From Nocardioides panzhihuensis (GTDB lineage: Bacteria; Actinomycetota; Actinomycetes; Propionibacteriales; Nocardioidaceae): a DNA stretch of 64,000 nucleotides. The notes beneath the pieces were generated by a model. It did not search any database, was not told the DNA's origin, and was given only the letters and a program-made list of their open reading frames with translations. Positions 45,886-56,123 of this stretch are shown here, piece by piece. Location: NCBI RefSeq assembly GCF_013408335.1, contig NZ_JACBZR010000001.1, forward strand, positions 2,666,001 through 2,730,000, read 5' to 3'. The translations under genes and the position numbers were made by a program. Position 1 is the stretch's first letter; each line of letters begins with the position of its first letter.

Positions 45886-48800
45886 TCAGCCGAGCAGCTC
45901 CACCTCCGAGAGCGTGATCTGCTCCGCGGCCGGGCCGGTGAACTCGATCCGGATCCGGTTGAACCTCGACTCCGACTCGAGCTTGAACGGACGGGTGGCC
46001 TGCTGCCACGCGAACTTCTCACCCGAGCGCCGGTCGAGGACCTTCCAGTCGATGCCGTCGTTGGATCCCTTGACGACCCAGCCGCTGGGCGAGCGGCCGT
46101 CGGCGCCGTTGGTGAGGGTGTAGAAGGAGACCGGCACCTTGGTCCCGGAGAACCGGTACTCCACCCAGCCGTCACCGGCGACGGTCGTCTGTGTCCCGGA
46201 GTCGTTGTCGACCAGCGTCTCGCCGCCGTTCCCGCTGGCCGAGACCGCGCCCTTGCCCGCGCCCGACTTGTCGGCGATCGGTGTGGCCGGCGCCGAGCCG
46301 GTGGTCAGCGACGGCGGCGCCGAGCTCGGCGAGGTGCCCCATCGCGACGGGGTCGACCCCATGTCGAACTCGATGGTGCCGCCGTCGGCGAGCTCCTGGT
46401 GGGAGACGTACGTCTTGTCCCACTTCTTGCCGTCGATGGTGACGCCCTGGACGTAGATGTTCTCGGTGCTGTTCTCGGGCGCCTCGATCACCAGGTCCTT
46501 GCCGCCCTCGAGGTGCAGCGTGGCCTTGGTGAACAGCGGCGAGCCGAGCACGAGGTTCTCGCTGCCCATCTGGAGCGGGTAGAGGCCGAGCGAGGCGAAG
46601 AGATGCCAGGCCGAGGTCTCGCCGTTGTCCTCGTCGCCGGCATAGCCCTGCCCGATCTCGGAGCCGGTGTACATGCGGCGCAGGGTCTCGCGGACGATCT
46701 CCTGCGTCTTCCAGGGCTGGCCCGCGTAGCTGTACATCCACGGGATGTGGTGGCTGACCTGGTTGGAGAAGCCCCACTGCCCCATGCGTACGTCGCGGGC
46801 CTCACGGATCTCGTGGATGATCCCGCCGTAGGAGCCCGGGTACTCCCCCGTCTCCGGCGTCGAGAAGAAGGTGTCCAGCTTCTTCGCGAGCCCACCGCGG
46901 CCGCCGTAGAGGTTGGCCAGGCCCTGGCCGTCCTGCGGGGTATGGAACGCGAAGTTCCACCCGTTGGTCTCGGTGTAGTCGTGGTCGCTGCCCCACACCA
47001 GCGGGTTGAAGTCCGCCGGCGACTTCTTGAAGGTGCCGTCGGCGTTGCGGCCCTGGAAGAAGCCCACCTTGGTGTCGAAGGTGTTGACGTAGTTGCGAGC
47101 CCGGCCGAGGAAGTACTCCGACTCCTCACGCAGCCGCTTCCGCTCGGCCGAGGTGATGCCGTCACGTTCGGCCAGCTTCGCGGCCATGTTCCCAATGCCG
47201 TAGTCGTTGATGTAGCCCTCGAGGCCCCAGGAGACGCCCTCGCTCACGGCCGCGGGCGTGTAGCCGAGGAACACCGAGGTCTGCATGCCCTTGCGACCGA
47301 CGTTGGAGTTGGTCGCGCTGCCCGGCGGACGGACGGTGGCATTCTTGACGGCGGCCGCGTAGGCGGCCTCCGCGTCGATGCCCTCGACACCCTTGACGTA
47401 CGCGTCGGCGAAGGAGACGTCCGAGCTGGTCCCGGTCATCAGGTTGGCGTAGCCCGGCGAGGACCAGCGCGAGATCCAGCCGTTGTCCTTGTACTGCTGC
47501 ACGAAGCCGTTGACCATCTCGGCCGCCTGGCTCGGCTCCAAGAGCGAGTAGGCCGCCCAGGTGGTGCGGTAGGTGTCCCAGAAGCCGTTGTTCACGTAGA
47601 CCTTGCCGTCCTTGACCTCGGCCCCGGTGTGGGTGGGGGTGGTGCCCGGCGGGTTGGTGTCACCGGAGGTGGACTGCACGGCGTGCTTCCAGGCCGGCTC
47701 GTCCGCGGTGCCGACGTTCTCGTGGCCCGAGTTGGGGTAGAGGAACAGACGCGCGAGGTTGGAGTAGACGGTGGTCTTCTGATCCTTGGTCGCGCCCTGG
47801 ATGTCGAGGACGTCGAGCTTGTCCTGCCACAGCGCCTTCGCCCTCTCCTTGACCGTGTCGAAGGAGGCGTCGGCGACCTCGAGCTCGAGGTTGCGCTTGG
47901 CCTGGTCGATGCCGATGAGGCTGGTCGCGATGCGCATCGTGACGGTCCTGTCCGCACCGGCGTCGAACTCGAGATGGCCCTGTACGTTCGGACGCTCCCC
48001 GGAGGCGTACTTGCCTCCGCCGGTGACCGGCTGGTCGAACGTCGCGTAGACGTACATCCGAGTGGCGCCGTTGGACAGGCCGCTGCGGGTGTCGGTGAAG
48101 CCCGACAGCGTCCCGGTGGCCGGGTCGAGGGTCAGTCCGCCGTTGTTGTTGACGTTGTCGAACACCAGCCGCGCGGAGTCACCGGGGTAGGTGAACCGGA
48201 ACACGGCGGCATGGTCGGTCGGCGCGATCTCGGCGCTCTGGCCGTTGTCGAAGTCGACCTTGTAGTGGTGGGGCCGGGCGATCTCGTTGTCGTGCTCGAA
48301 GGTGAGCGCGCGTGCCTTGCGCCCCGGGTCGGGGACGCCCTCGGCGGACGACGGCATCACCTGGAAGGTCTGCCGGTCCCCCATCCACGGGCTGGTCTCG
48401 TGGCTCAGCGTCAGCGCCTGCAGGCTGGTCCGGTTCTGCGCGTCGTTGTCCTGGTGGTAGCGGTAGAACCACGACAGCGAGCCGGCGTTGGTCATCGGCG
48501 CCCAGAAGTTGAAGCCGTGCGGGACCGCGGTCGCCGGGATGTTGTTGCCTCGCGAGAAGCTGCCGCTGGACTGGGTGCCACGGGTCGTGACCGCGTAGTC
48601 GACACGGCTGGTGATCTGTGGTTCGTCCGGGGAGGCCGTGATCGCGATGTCGTCGTACCAGCCGCGGAACTTCGTCGGGCCGCTCGGAGCGTCGACGGCG
48701 ACCAGGATGCGGTCGATCGTCCTGCCTGCCGCGACCTCGCCGATGACGGAGGTCTTCTTGTTCCACTGGTTGGTGTAGAGCGACTTCGACTCGCCTTGGC

Positions 48801-49872
48801 CCTCCGGGGACAGTACGTAGCCCTGCGCGTCGAGCGCGCCCAGCTCGGAGAGGAGGGTGCCGTCGGTGAAGGCCAGGTCGACCGCCGTGTAGGCGCTCGG
48901 GTAGCTCAGGTCGCCTTCGATGAACTCCGGGAAGACCAGGTAGGACAGCTCGGTCTCCTTGCCGACCGGGATGTCGACGTCGAAGACGCGGTTGTAGGAG
49001 TGGCCCTTGTCGCCGGTGATCTTGCCTGCGTACTCGAAGGCGTGCACTCCGGTGAAGCCGACCTTCGACTTCGCCGCGTACGCCGAGGCGGGGCCGTCAT
49101 CGGGATGGCTGGTCATGTTCTTCAGCGGCGGCGGAGGCTCGGAGCCGTCGGAGAGCTGCCACTCGGCGAGCTGGATGATGCCGCCGCTCTGGTTCGCGGA
49201 GATGTCGATGCGGTAGTGGGAGTACGCCTGCGGAGAGGCGATCTCGAACTCTCTCGTCTGAAAGCGCTCCTCCCAGGACTGGCCGGTGCGCCGATCGACG
49301 GTCGTCCAGGTCTGGCCGTCGGCGGAGCCTTGGATCACCCAGTCCTTGGGGTCGCGCTCGGCCGCGTCGTTGGCCGAGGTGAGGGCGTACCTGACGACGC
49401 TGACGGGCTGGTCGAGCTGGATCTGCACCCAGCCGGTGGTCGCGAAGGTGAGCCATTTGGTGTTGATGTCACCGTCGACGAGCTCGGCAGCGCCCTCACC
49501 GGAGCCGCTGTTCTCTCCGCTGGCGGTGGCGCCGGTGATGTGCTCGGCGATGTCGCCGGGGATGCCGAAGGGGTCCGGCCCGGCGACGCCTGCGGTGCGG
49601 GGCTTGCCGTCATCGTCGGTGTCGACGAGGTCGGCCCAGCTGGGCTGGGGGTCCTCGTCCTCGAAGGAGGTCGACCAGTCACCGCCTTCGGCGGCGCGCT
49701 GGGGGTCGGCGGTGTTGCTCTTCGGGGCCGACGGCTCGGGCGCTTCCGGCGTCGCGAGCGCGGGCGCGGTGCCGCTCATCCCGACCATCAGCGCCGCCGT
49801 CGCGGCGATCGTCGCGGCCAGGCGGCGGGCAGACCGGCCTCGGGTTCTGGGGAGTGCGTCCCAACGGTGCAT
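45886..49872 (-). CDS. Secreted GH92 alpha-mannosidase with two discoidin domains
   Basis: A 1,328-residue exported glycoside hydrolase. A signal peptide ends near residue 40 (APALA). A discoidin (F5/8 type C, carbohydrate-binding) domain follows at about 105-235, then a second beta domain, the GH92 (alpha/alpha)6 catalytic domain, and a second discoidin domain at about 1,190-1,328. Catalytic GH92 motifs are GFWDTYRTTW, IPWMYSYAGQPWKTQ and GYAGDEDNGETSAW (about 1,078). GH92 enzymes remove alpha-1,2/1,3-mannose from glycans. The ATG at 49872 is chosen for its GGAG and signal peptide. It is divergent from a LacI regulator with matching operators. Confidence 0.92.
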   Translation of the reverse strand: MHRWDALPRTRGRSARRLAATIAATAALMVGMSGTAPALATPEAPEPSAPKSNTADPQRAAEGGDWSTSFEDEDPQPSWADLVDTDDDGKPRTAGVAGPDPFGIPGDIAEHITGATASGENSGSGEGAAELVDGDINTKWLTFATTGWVQIQLDQPVSVVRYALTSANDAAERDPKDWVIQGSADGQTWTTVDRRTGQSWEERFQTREFEIASPQAYSHYRIDISANQSGGIIQLAEWQLSDGSEPPPPLKNMTSHPDDGPASAYAAKSKVGFTGVHAFEYAGKITGDKGHSYNRVFDVDIPVGKETELSYLVFPEFIEGDLSYPSAYTAVDLAFTDGTLLSELGALDAQGYVLSPEGQGESKSLYTNQWNKKTSVIGEVAAGRTIDRILVAVDAPSGPTKFRGWYDDIAITASPDEPQITSRVDYAVTTRGTQSSGSFSRGNNIPATAVPHGFNFWAPMTNAGSLSWFYRYHQDNDAQNRTSLQALTLSHETSPWMGDRQTFQVMPSSAEGVPDPGRKARALTFEHDNEIARPHHYKVDFDNGQSAEIAPTDHAAVFRFTYPGDSARLVFDNVNNNGGLTLDPATGTLSGFTDTRSGLSNGATRMYVYATFDQPVTGGGKYASGERPNVQGHLEFDAGADRTVTMRIATSLIGIDQAKRNLELEVADASFDTVKERAKALWQDKLDVLDIQGATKDQKTTVYSNLARLFLYPNSGHENVGTADEPAWKHAVQSTSGDTNPPGTTPTHTGAEVKDGKVYVNNGFWDTYRTTWAAYSLLEPSQAAEMVNGFVQQYKDNGWISRWSSPGYANLMTGTSSDVSFADAYVKGVEGIDAEAAYAAAVKNATVRPPGSATNSNVGRKGMQTSVFLGYTPAAVSEGVSWGLEGYINDYGIGNMAAKLAERDGITSAERKRLREESEYFLGRARNYVNTFDTKVGFFQGRNADGTFKKSPADFNPLVWGSDHDYTETNGWNFAFHTPQDGQGLANLYGGRGGLAKKLDTFFSTPETGEYPGSYGGIIHEIREARDVRMGQWGFSNQVSHHIPWMYSYAGQPWKTQEIVRETLRRMYTGSEIGQGYAGDEDNGETSAWHLFASLGLYPLQMGSENLVLGSPLFTKATLHLEGGKDLVIEAPENSTENIYVQGVTIDGKKWDKTYVSHQELADGGTIEFDMGSTPSRWGTSPSSAPPSLTTGSAPATPIADKSGAGKGAVSASGNGGETLVDNDSGTQTTVAGDGWVEYRFSGTKVPVSFYTLTNGADGRSPSGWVVKGSNDGIDWKVLDRRSGEKFAWQQATRPFKLESESRFNRIRIEFTGPAAEQITLSEVELLG

Positions 49873-49920
49873 CGGTGTGATCTCCTTCACATGGGGGCCA
49901 CCCCAGATGGAACCGTGCGA

Positions 49921-49934
49921 TGACAACGTTGTCA
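49921..49934. promoter_or_regulatory. LacI-type operator O1 upstream of the GH92 gene
   Basis: TGACAACGTTGTCA is a perfect 14-bp palindrome with the central CG typical of LacI/GalR operators. It overlaps a minus-strand TTGACA (49935-49930) that fits a -35 box for the GH92 gene, 49 bp before its start. Confidence 0.75.
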
Positions 49935-50008
49935 ACGAGTTTGCGCAGGCTTTACCCGATCGCTCGGAGGGGTACGGGAAATTTTGGCGGGCTCACACAG
50001 AAGAACGG

Positions 50009-50022
50009 GGACATCGTTGTCA
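50009..50022. promoter_or_regulatory. LacI-type operator O2 upstream of the regulator gene
   Basis: GGACATCGTTGTCA matches O1 at 12 of 14 positions and lies 29 bp before the LacI start codon, suggesting autoregulation and looping between O1 and O2 (88 bp apart). Confidence 0.6.
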
Positions 50023-50050
50023 CGCTCGGATCTGCGTCTACGCTGTGCAC

Positions 50051-51097
50051 GTGGCATCACCCCCGTCCGACCAGACCCGTCAGCAGCGCCGCCCGACCAT
50101 GAAGGACGTCGCGGCGGCTGCCGGGGTGAGCCTGAAGACCGTCTCGCGGGTGGTCAACGGCGAGTCGAACGTGAACGACGACCTCCGGGCAGCGGTGCTC
50201 GAGTCGATCACCCGGCTCGGGTTCCGCCGCAACGCCAGCGCCCGCGATCTTCGACAGGGACGGTCGGGCACCGTCGGCCTGTTGCTCGAAGACGTGGCCG
50301 ACCCGTTCTACTCGATCCTGTCTCGCGCAGTCGAGGATGTGGCCCGGGAGCACGGGACGATGGTCTTCGCCGGCTCCTCCGCCGAGGACGCCGACCGGGA
50401 GCGCGAGCTCGCTCTCGCGTTCTGCGAGCGGCGTGTGGACGGCCTGATCATCGTTCCGGCCGGCTCCAGCCACTCCTACCTGCTCCCGGAGATACGGGCC
50501 GGCATCCCGGCCGTGTTCGTCGACCGCCCGCCCGGCGACATCGAAGCCGACATGATCCTCACCGACAACCGTGGTGGCAGCCGGCGCGGAGTGGAGCATC
50601 TGCTCTCCCACGGCCATCGTCGCATCGGCTTCATCGGTGACGCGCCGGAGATCTACACCGCCGGCGAGCGGCTGCGTGGCTACCGAGAGGCCCTGGAGTC
50701 CGCTGGGATCCCCTTCTCCGACACGCTCGTCGCGCAGGCCACGCCAACACCCGCGTCGACCGCGGAGGCACTTGACCGACTGCTCGCCGGGCAGACACCG
50801 GCGACCGCGCTCTTCTGCGGCAACAGCCGCACCACCGTCAGCGTCCTCCGCGAGCTAGCCCGGCGCTCGACGCGACTCGCGCTCGTCGGGTTCGACGACG
50901 TCGAGCTCGGCGACCTCCTCCAGCCCGGGCTCACCGTCGTCGCACAGGATCCTGGCGCCATGGGGGCGGCCGCCGCACGGCTGCTCTTCCAGCGCATCGC
51001 GGGCGATGCAGCTGGTCCAGCCGCCGGCCCACCCCAGACCGTCACGATCGGCACCCGGCTGATCCCCCGAGGCTCCGGAGAGCTCATGGATCCCTGA
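50051..51097 (+). CDS. LacI family transcriptional regulator
   Basis: A 348-residue LacI/GalR regulator. The helix-turn-helix is TMKDVAAAAGVSLKTVSRVV with the hinge LGFRRNASARDLR, and the effector domain follows (TVGLLLEDVADPFYSIL, GIPAVFVDRPP, HRRIGFIGD). It is divergent from the GH92 gene and flanked by two operators, so it likely represses mannan/mannoside utilisation until an inducer binds. The GTG at 50051 is used; the ATG at 50099 would remove only a short N-terminal tail. Confidence 0.9.
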   Translation: MASPPSDQTRQQRRPTMKDVAAAAGVSLKTVSRVVNGESNVNDDLRAAVLESITRLGFRRNASARDLRQGRSGTVGLLLEDVADPFYSILSRAVEDVAREHGTMVFAGSSAEDADRERELALAFCERRVDGLIIVPAGSSHSYLLPEIRAGIPAVFVDRPPGDIEADMILTDNRGGSRRGVEHLLSHGHRRIGFIGDAPEIYTAGERLRGYREALESAGIPFSDTLVAQATPTPASTAEALDRLLAGQTPATALFCGNSRTTVSVLRELARRSTRLALVGFDDVELGDLLQPGLTVVAQDPGAMGAAAARLLFQRIAGDAAGPAAGPPQTVTIGTRLIPRGSGELMDP

Positions 51098-51158
51098 GTC
51101 TGGGGAAATCCGCCACCGCTGCACTGACTTTTTAAGTCTAGCGGTCTAGTATGATTAT

Positions 51159-52442
51159 GTGCCTTGTCGTGATCGCTATGGATACGCGCTGACCACCAGC
51201 GACGAAGCCGCCCGGAGCTACCGCCAGGGGCTCCTGGACGTGCTTCGTCTGCGAGACGGCGCCCTCTCCTCGTTCGCGACCGCGATCGTGCTCGACCCGA
51301 CCTTTGCGCTCGGGCACGCCGCGCTGGCGCTGCTCGGCCATGAGATGTGCGCCCCCGTCGATGTCGCAGCACGGCTGCGGCAGGCCCGGCTGCACGCCCG
51401 GCGGGCGACCGAGCGGGAGCGTAGCCATGTCCACGCGGTCGAGGCTCACATCAGCGGCGATCCCCGACCGCTGATCGACCACCTGGCGGCCTTCCCGCGC
51501 GACGCGCTGCTGCTCTCGGTCGCCGTGCCGACCATCGCCTTCGCCGGGGCCACCGAGGTGCCCGAGGAGGCGTGGGCGATCGTGGAGCGTGCCGCGCCCG
51601 CGTACGGTGACGACTGGTGGTTCACGGGCCTGCTCGCGTTCGTACGCCAGGAGCAGCGCCGCTTCGACGACGCGATGTCGCTCTCCTGCGCCTCGCTGGC
51701 GGTGGAGCCCGGCGCCGGCCACTCCGCCCACGCCCGGGCGCACGCGCACTACGAGACCGGCGACCATGAGGCCGGCCTCGCCTGGATGTCCTCGTGGGTG
51801 CTCGGCGACGGTGCCGAGATCGACTCGCTCTCCCACTTCTCCTGGCACGCCGCGCTGCACGAGCTCTCCCTGGGCGACCTCGATGCCGTACGCCGCCGCT
51901 ACCAGAACCAGCTCCAGCCCGGACATGCCCTCGGCTGCCGGGCACTGGTCGACTCCGGCTCGCTGCTGTTCCGCTGGGCGCTCACACCGGGCGCGCGCGA
52001 CGTACCCGACATCGCCGAGGTCGTACGCGTCACCGGCCGCGAGACCATGGTCCGGCCTGCCACGCCGTTCCTGGCCATGCACACCGCGGTGACCCACCTC
52101 GCCGCCGGCGACGCCGGCGCGCTCGACGAGCTGCGGTCATGGGCGGCCGGGCACGCACACCCGACCATGGCCACCGTCGTCTCTCCGCTCGCCGAGGCGC
52201 TGGGGATGATGGCCCGCGACGCGAACTCCGCTGCCGCCGACCGCCTCGCCTTCCTCGCACCGTCGATCCGTCGCCTCGGCGGATCCGACGCTCAGCGAGA
52301 GATCATCGAGGAGGCTCGCATCGCCGCGCTGCTCCGCGCCGACCGCTGGGACGAGGCCCGGGTGCTGCTCGATGCCCGCCTCGACCGCCGCCGCTCCCCG
52401 CGCGACGAGCTGTGGCGGGAACGGGCTCTCGCGCACACCTGA
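51159..52442 (+). CDS. Tetratricopeptide-repeat protein (TTC38-like)
   Basis: A 427-residue soluble helical protein with TPR-like repeats, resembling bacterial relatives of TTC38. Segments such as GLLDVLRLRDGALSSFATAI, DPTFALGHAALALLGHE and YGDDWWFTGLLAFVRQEQRR appear in the family. No enzymatic motif is visible. A TATGAT at 51150-51155 lies right before the GTG start with CTAGCGGTCTAG upstream, so the true start may be slightly downstream. It is convergent with the Rieske gene. Confidence 0.72.
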   Translation: MPCRDRYGYALTTSDEAARSYRQGLLDVLRLRDGALSSFATAIVLDPTFALGHAALALLGHEMCAPVDVAARLRQARLHARRATERERSHVHAVEAHISGDPRPLIDHLAAFPRDALLLSVAVPTIAFAGATEVPEEAWAIVERAAPAYGDDWWFTGLLAFVRQEQRRFDDAMSLSCASLAVEPGAGHSAHARAHAHYETGDHEAGLAWMSSWVLGDGAEIDSLSHFSWHAALHELSLGDLDAVRRRYQNQLQPGHALGCRALVDSGSLLFRWALTPGARDVPDIAEVVRVTGRETMVRPATPFLAMHTAVTHLAAGDAGALDELRSWAAGHAHPTMATVVSPLAEALGMMARDANSAAADRLAFLAPSIRRLGGSDAQREIIEEARIAALLRADRWDEARVLLDARLDRRRSPRDELWRERALAHT

Positions 52443-52483
52443 CCCCGCTCCCGCCGCCATCGGTCAGGACTCGGCGGGGAGGG

Positions 52484-52912
52484 TCAGCTGGGGACGATCT
52501 CGCCGTCGGTGACCTCGAAGGAGACCTCTTCCAGCGGACTCGTCGCCGGGCCCTGCATCACCGAGCCGTCCTCGATCGAGAAGCGGCTGCCGTGGCACGG
52601 GCAGTCGATGCTGCCCCCGGCGACCTTCGTGACCGGGCAGCTGCGATGCGGACAGATGGCGGAGAAGACCTTGAACGTGCCCTCGGTGGGCTGGGTGGCC
52701 ACCAGGTTGCGGTCGGCGACGACCACTCCCCCGCCGACCGGGACCTCGCTGACCGCGACCAGGGGGCCGCTGCCAGCCGGCTCGGTGTCACCCGAGGAGT
52801 CGGCACCTGAGCCGCCGTCACCGCTACCGCACGCGACCAGAAGAGGCACGCCGACTGCGCCCACCGCGGTGCCGGTGACGACCCTGCGCCGGGTGATTCC
52901 AGATTCGCTCAT
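52484..52912 (-). CDS. Rieske [2Fe-2S] domain lipoprotein
   Basis: A 142-residue exported protein. The N-terminus combines a Tat-like TRRRVV with a lipobox LLVAC (Cys about residue 27) and then a Ser/Gly-rich spacer. The Rieske cluster ligands appear in AICPHRSCPV and IDCPCHGSRF (C-x-H and C-x-x-H). It probably binds a [2Fe-2S] cluster at the outer membrane surface; a partner oxidase is not evident. It ends 78 bp downstream of uvrA on the same strand. Confidence 0.88.
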   Translation of the reverse strand: MSESGITRRRVVTGTAVGAVGVPLLVACGSGDGGSGADSSGDTEPAGSGPLVAVSEVPVGGGVVVADRNLVATQPTEGTFKVFSAICPHRSCPVTKVAGGSIDCPCHGSRFSIEDGSVMQGPATSPLEEVSFEVTDGEIVPS

Positions 52913-52989
52913 GCCGCCAAGGATAGGCGCGCTCGGCGAGCCGCGTCGCTCGCCGAGCGCAACCCTCAGGCAATTCTCGGTCTCTCGGA

Positions 52990-55974
52990 TCAGCTCGCGC
53001 TGACCTTCTTGCGCGCCGCCGGCTTCTTCTTGGCTGCCGGCTTCTTGGCCGCTGTCTTCGCGGCCGGCTCCGCCTTCGCCTTCACCGGCTTGTCCGGCGG
53101 CTGCTCGGCGGCCTTGCCGTCGAGCAGCGGGGCGAGGAAGCCACCGGTGTGGCTGCCAGGTGTCGCGGCGACGGTCTCGGGCGTGCCCTCGGCGATCACG
53201 GTGCCACCGCGGTTGCCGCCCTCCGGGCCCATGTCGATGATCCAGTCTGCGGTCTTGACGACGTCGAGGTTGTGCTCGATGACCAGCACCGTGTTGCCCT
53301 TGTCGACCAGCGAGGAGAGCACGCCGATGAGCTTGCGGATGTCTTCGAAGTGGAGGCCTGTGGTGGGCTCGTCGAGGACATAGAGCGTCTTGCCGGTCGA
53401 GCGCTTCTGCAGCTCGGCGGAGAGCTTGACGCGCTGCGCCTCGCCGCCGGACAGGGTGGTCGCGGGCTGCCCGAGACGCACGTATCCCAGACCGACCTCC
53501 ATCAGGGTCTTCATGTGGCGCGCGATCGCGGGCACGGCCGCGAAGAACTCGACCGCCTCCTCGATCGGCATGTCGAGCACCTCGGCGATCGACTTGCCCT
53601 TGTAGTGCACCTCGAGCGTCTCGCGGTTGTAGCGCGCACCGTGGCAGACCTCGCACGGCACATAGACGTCGGGCAGGAAGTTCATCTCGATCTTGATCGT
53701 GCCGTCGCCCGAGCAGGCCTCGCAGCGTCCGCCCTTGACGTTGAACGAGAACCGACCCTGCAGATAGCCCCGCATCTTGGCCTCCGGCGTGGAGGCGAAG
53801 AGCTTGCGGACGTGGTCGAAGACGCCGGTGTAGGTGGCCGGGTTGGACCGCGGCGTACGCCCGATCGGGGACTGGTCGACGTGGATCACCTTGTCGACGT
53901 TGTCCAGGCCGGAGATCTTGGTGTGCCGGCCCGGGACCGTGCGGGCACGGTAGAACTCCTTGGCCAGCGCGGTGTAGAGGATGTCGTTGACGAGCGTCGA
54001 CTTGCCCGAGCCCGAGACGCCGGTGACGGCGAGGAAGAGCCCCAGCGGGAAGGTGACGTCGACGTCCTTGAGGTTGTTCTCCTTGGCGCCGTGGACGGTC
54101 AGCTCGCGCCCGGCGGTGCGCGGGCGGCGTACGGCCGGGACGGCGATCTCGCGGCGGCCGGCCAGATACTGGCCAGTCAGGGACTGTTCGTTGGCGAGCA
54201 GGTCCTCGACCGTGCCGGAGTGGATCACCTGGCCGCCATGCTCGCCCGCGCCGGGCCCGATGTCGACGACCCAGTCGGCGACCTTGATGGTGTCCTCGTC
54301 GTGCTCGACCACGATCAGGGTGTTGCCGAGACGCTTGAGCCGTTCGAGGGTCTCGATCAGGCGATGGTTGTCGCGCTGGTGGAGGCCGATGGAAGGCTCG
54401 TCCAGCACATAGAGGACGCCCACCAGGCCGGAGCCGATCTGGGTCGCCAGCCGGATCCGCTGGGCTTCTCCGCCGGAGAGCGAGCCCGAGGGCCGCTCCA
54501 GGGAGAGGTAGTCCAGGCCGACATCGAGGAGGAAGCGCAGCCGCGCCTGGATCTCCTTGAGGACCTGCTCGGCGATCTGCCGCTCCCGCCCGGACAGCTC
54601 GACCTGGTCGAGCCAGTCGGCGGCCTCGTTGATCGGCAGCGCGCACAGCTCGGCGATGTTGAGTCCACCCTCGCTCCGCTCTCCCAGCGTCACCGAGGTG
54701 GAGACGGGCTTGAGCCGGGTGCCCTTGCAGGTCGGGCACGGCACCTGGCGCATGTAGCCCTCGAAGCGCTCACGGGTGGTGTCGGACTCCGCCTCCTTGT
54801 GACGGCGCTCGACCCACCGGCGCACGCCCTCGAACTCCGCGTCGTAGGAGCGGCGGCGGCCGTAGCGGTTGACCGAGACCACGTGCACCTTGCGTGCGTG
54901 ACCGTCGAGGATCGCCTTCTGACCGGTGGCCGGGATCTCGTCCCACGGGGTGTCGAGATCGAAGCCCAGCTCACCGCCGAGAGCCTCCAGGAGACGCAGG
55001 AAGTAGTCGGCGACGTGGGCTTGAGACCAGGGCTGCAGGGCGCCCTCGGCGAGGGTGGCGGCCGGGTTGGGGACGACCAGCTCCGGGTCCACCTCCATCC
55101 GGGTGCCGAGCCCCGTGCAGGCCGGGCACGCGCCGAAGGGCGAGTTGAACGAGAACGAGCGCGGCTCGAGCTCGTCGGTGTCGAGCAGGTGGTCGTTGGG
55201 GCACGACATCCGCTCGGAGAACTTCATCTGCTCGCCACCCTCGCCATCGGGCCCAGTGACGAAGTCGAAGACGACCAGGCCGCCGGCCAGCTCCAGCGCG
55301 GTCTCGACCGAGTCGGTCAGCCGCCGCTTGGAGGACTCCTTGACCGCGAGCCGGTCGATGACCACCTCGATGGTGTGCTTCTTCTGCTTCTCCAGCTTGG
55401 GCGGCGCGTCGAGCTGATGGGTCTCGCCGTCCACCCGCACGCGGGAGTAGCCCTGCTGCTGCAGCTGGCTGAAGAGCTCGACGTACTCCCCCTTGCGCGC
55501 CCGGATCACCGGGCTGAGCACCTGGAAGCGGCGCCCCTCCTCCAGAGTGAGCACGTGGTCGACGATCTGCTGCGGTGTCTGCCGCTCGATCGGCGCCCCG
55601 CAGGTCGGGCAGTGCGGACGGCCGGCCCGTGCGTAGAGCAATCGCAGGTAGTCGTAGACCTCGGTGATCGTGCCGACCGTCGAGCGCGGGTTCTTCGAGG
55701 TCGACTTCTGGTCGATCGAGACCGCCGGGGAGAGCCCCTCGATGAAGTCGACGTCGGGCTTGTCCATCTGGCCGAGGAACTGTCGAGCGTACGCAGACAG
55801 CGACTCGACGTAGCGACGCTGGCCCTCCGCGAAGATGGTGTCGAACGCCAGGCTCGACTTGCCACTCCCGGACAGGCCGGTGAACACGATCATCGAGTCC
55901 CTGGGCAGGTCAAGGGAGACGTCCTTGAGGTTGTGCTCCCGGGCTCCCCGGATGATCAGTTGCTGCTCCGCCAC
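52990..55974 (-). CDS. uvrA: Excinuclease ABC subunit A (UvrA)
   Basis: A 994-residue UvrA with two ABC ATPase domains. The Walker A motifs are GLSGSGKSS and GVSGSGKST, the signatures LSGGEAQR, and the zinc modules include [17 protein letters not shown] and CEACSGDG with VPCEVCHG. It recognises DNA lesions and loads UvrB. The last ~32 residues form a Lys/Ala-rich tail ([15 protein letters not shown]) not part of the catalytic core, perhaps a DNA-binding extension. A perfect SOS box lies 42 bp upstream of its start. Confidence 0.97.
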   Translation of the reverse strand: MAEQQLIIRGAREHNLKDVSLDLPRDSMIVFTGLSGSGKSSLAFDTIFAEGQRRYVESLSAYARQFLGQMDKPDVDFIEGLSPAVSIDQKSTSKNPRSTVGTITEVYDYLRLLYARAGRPHCPTCGAPIERQTPQQIVDHVLTLEEGRRFQVLSPVIRARKGEYVELFSQLQQQGYSRVRVDGETHQLDAPPKLEKQKKHTIEVVIDRLAVKESSKRRLTDSVETALELAGGLVVFDFVTGPDGEGGEQMKFSERMSCPNDHLLDTDELEPRSFSFNSPFGACPACTGLGTRMEVDPELVVPNPAATLAEGALQPWSQAHVADYFLRLLEALGGELGFDLDTPWDEIPATGQKAILDGHARKVHVVSVNRYGRRRSYDAEFEGVRRWVERRHKEAESDTTRERFEGYMRQVPCPTCKGTRLKPVSTSVTLGERSEGGLNIAELCALPINEAADWLDQVELSGRERQIAEQVLKEIQARLRFLLDVGLDYLSLERPSGSLSGGEAQRIRLATQIGSGLVGVLYVLDEPSIGLHQRDNHRLIETLERLKRLGNTLIVVEHDEDTIKVADWVVDIGPGAGEHGGQVIHSGTVEDLLANEQSLTGQYLAGRREIAVPAVRRPRTAGRELTVHGAKENNLKDVDVTFPLGLFLAVTGVSGSGKSTLVNDILYTALAKEFYRARTVPGRHTKISGLDNVDKVIHVDQSPIGRTPRSNPATYTGVFDHVRKLFASTPEAKMRGYLQGRFSFNVKGGRCEACSGDGTIKIEMNFLPDVYVPCEVCHGARYNRETLEVHYKGKSIAEVLDMPIEEAVEFFAAVPAIARHMKTLMEVGLGYVRLGQPATTLSGGEAQRVKLSAELQKRSTGKTLYVLDEPTTGLHFEDIRKLIGVLSSLVDKGNTVLVIEHNLDVVKTADWIIDMGPEGGNRGGTVIAEGTPETVAATPGSHTGGFLAPLLDGKAAEQPPDKPVKAKAEPAAKTAAKKPAAKKKPAARKKVSAS

Positions 55975-56015
55975 GTTCTTTCCTCGTTCAGTGCTATCGC
56001 ATCGCGCTACCGCGT

Positions 56016-56029
56016 CGAACTGATGTTCG
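56016..56029. promoter_or_regulatory. SOS (LexA) box upstream of uvrA
   Basis: CGAACTGATGTTCG matches the Gram-positive LexA consensus CGAAC-N4-GTTCG exactly, 42 bp before the uvrA start codon. It places uvrA under DNA-damage control. Confidence 0.85.
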
Positions 56030-56123
56030 CATCATACGACGCCAAGAAGGCTTCAGATTGCACCCTCTCACGGAGCACCGACAATTTTGCTTGCGCCGGC
56101 TTCAGACGTGCTTGCATGGGGGC

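Noticed and set aside
43804..49923. Open frame of about 2,039 codons on the plus strand
   Set aside because: It lies entirely antisense to uvrC and the GH92 gene, has low-complexity Leu/Val/Arg/Gly content and no domain motif. It is a by-product of high third-position GC in the real genes.
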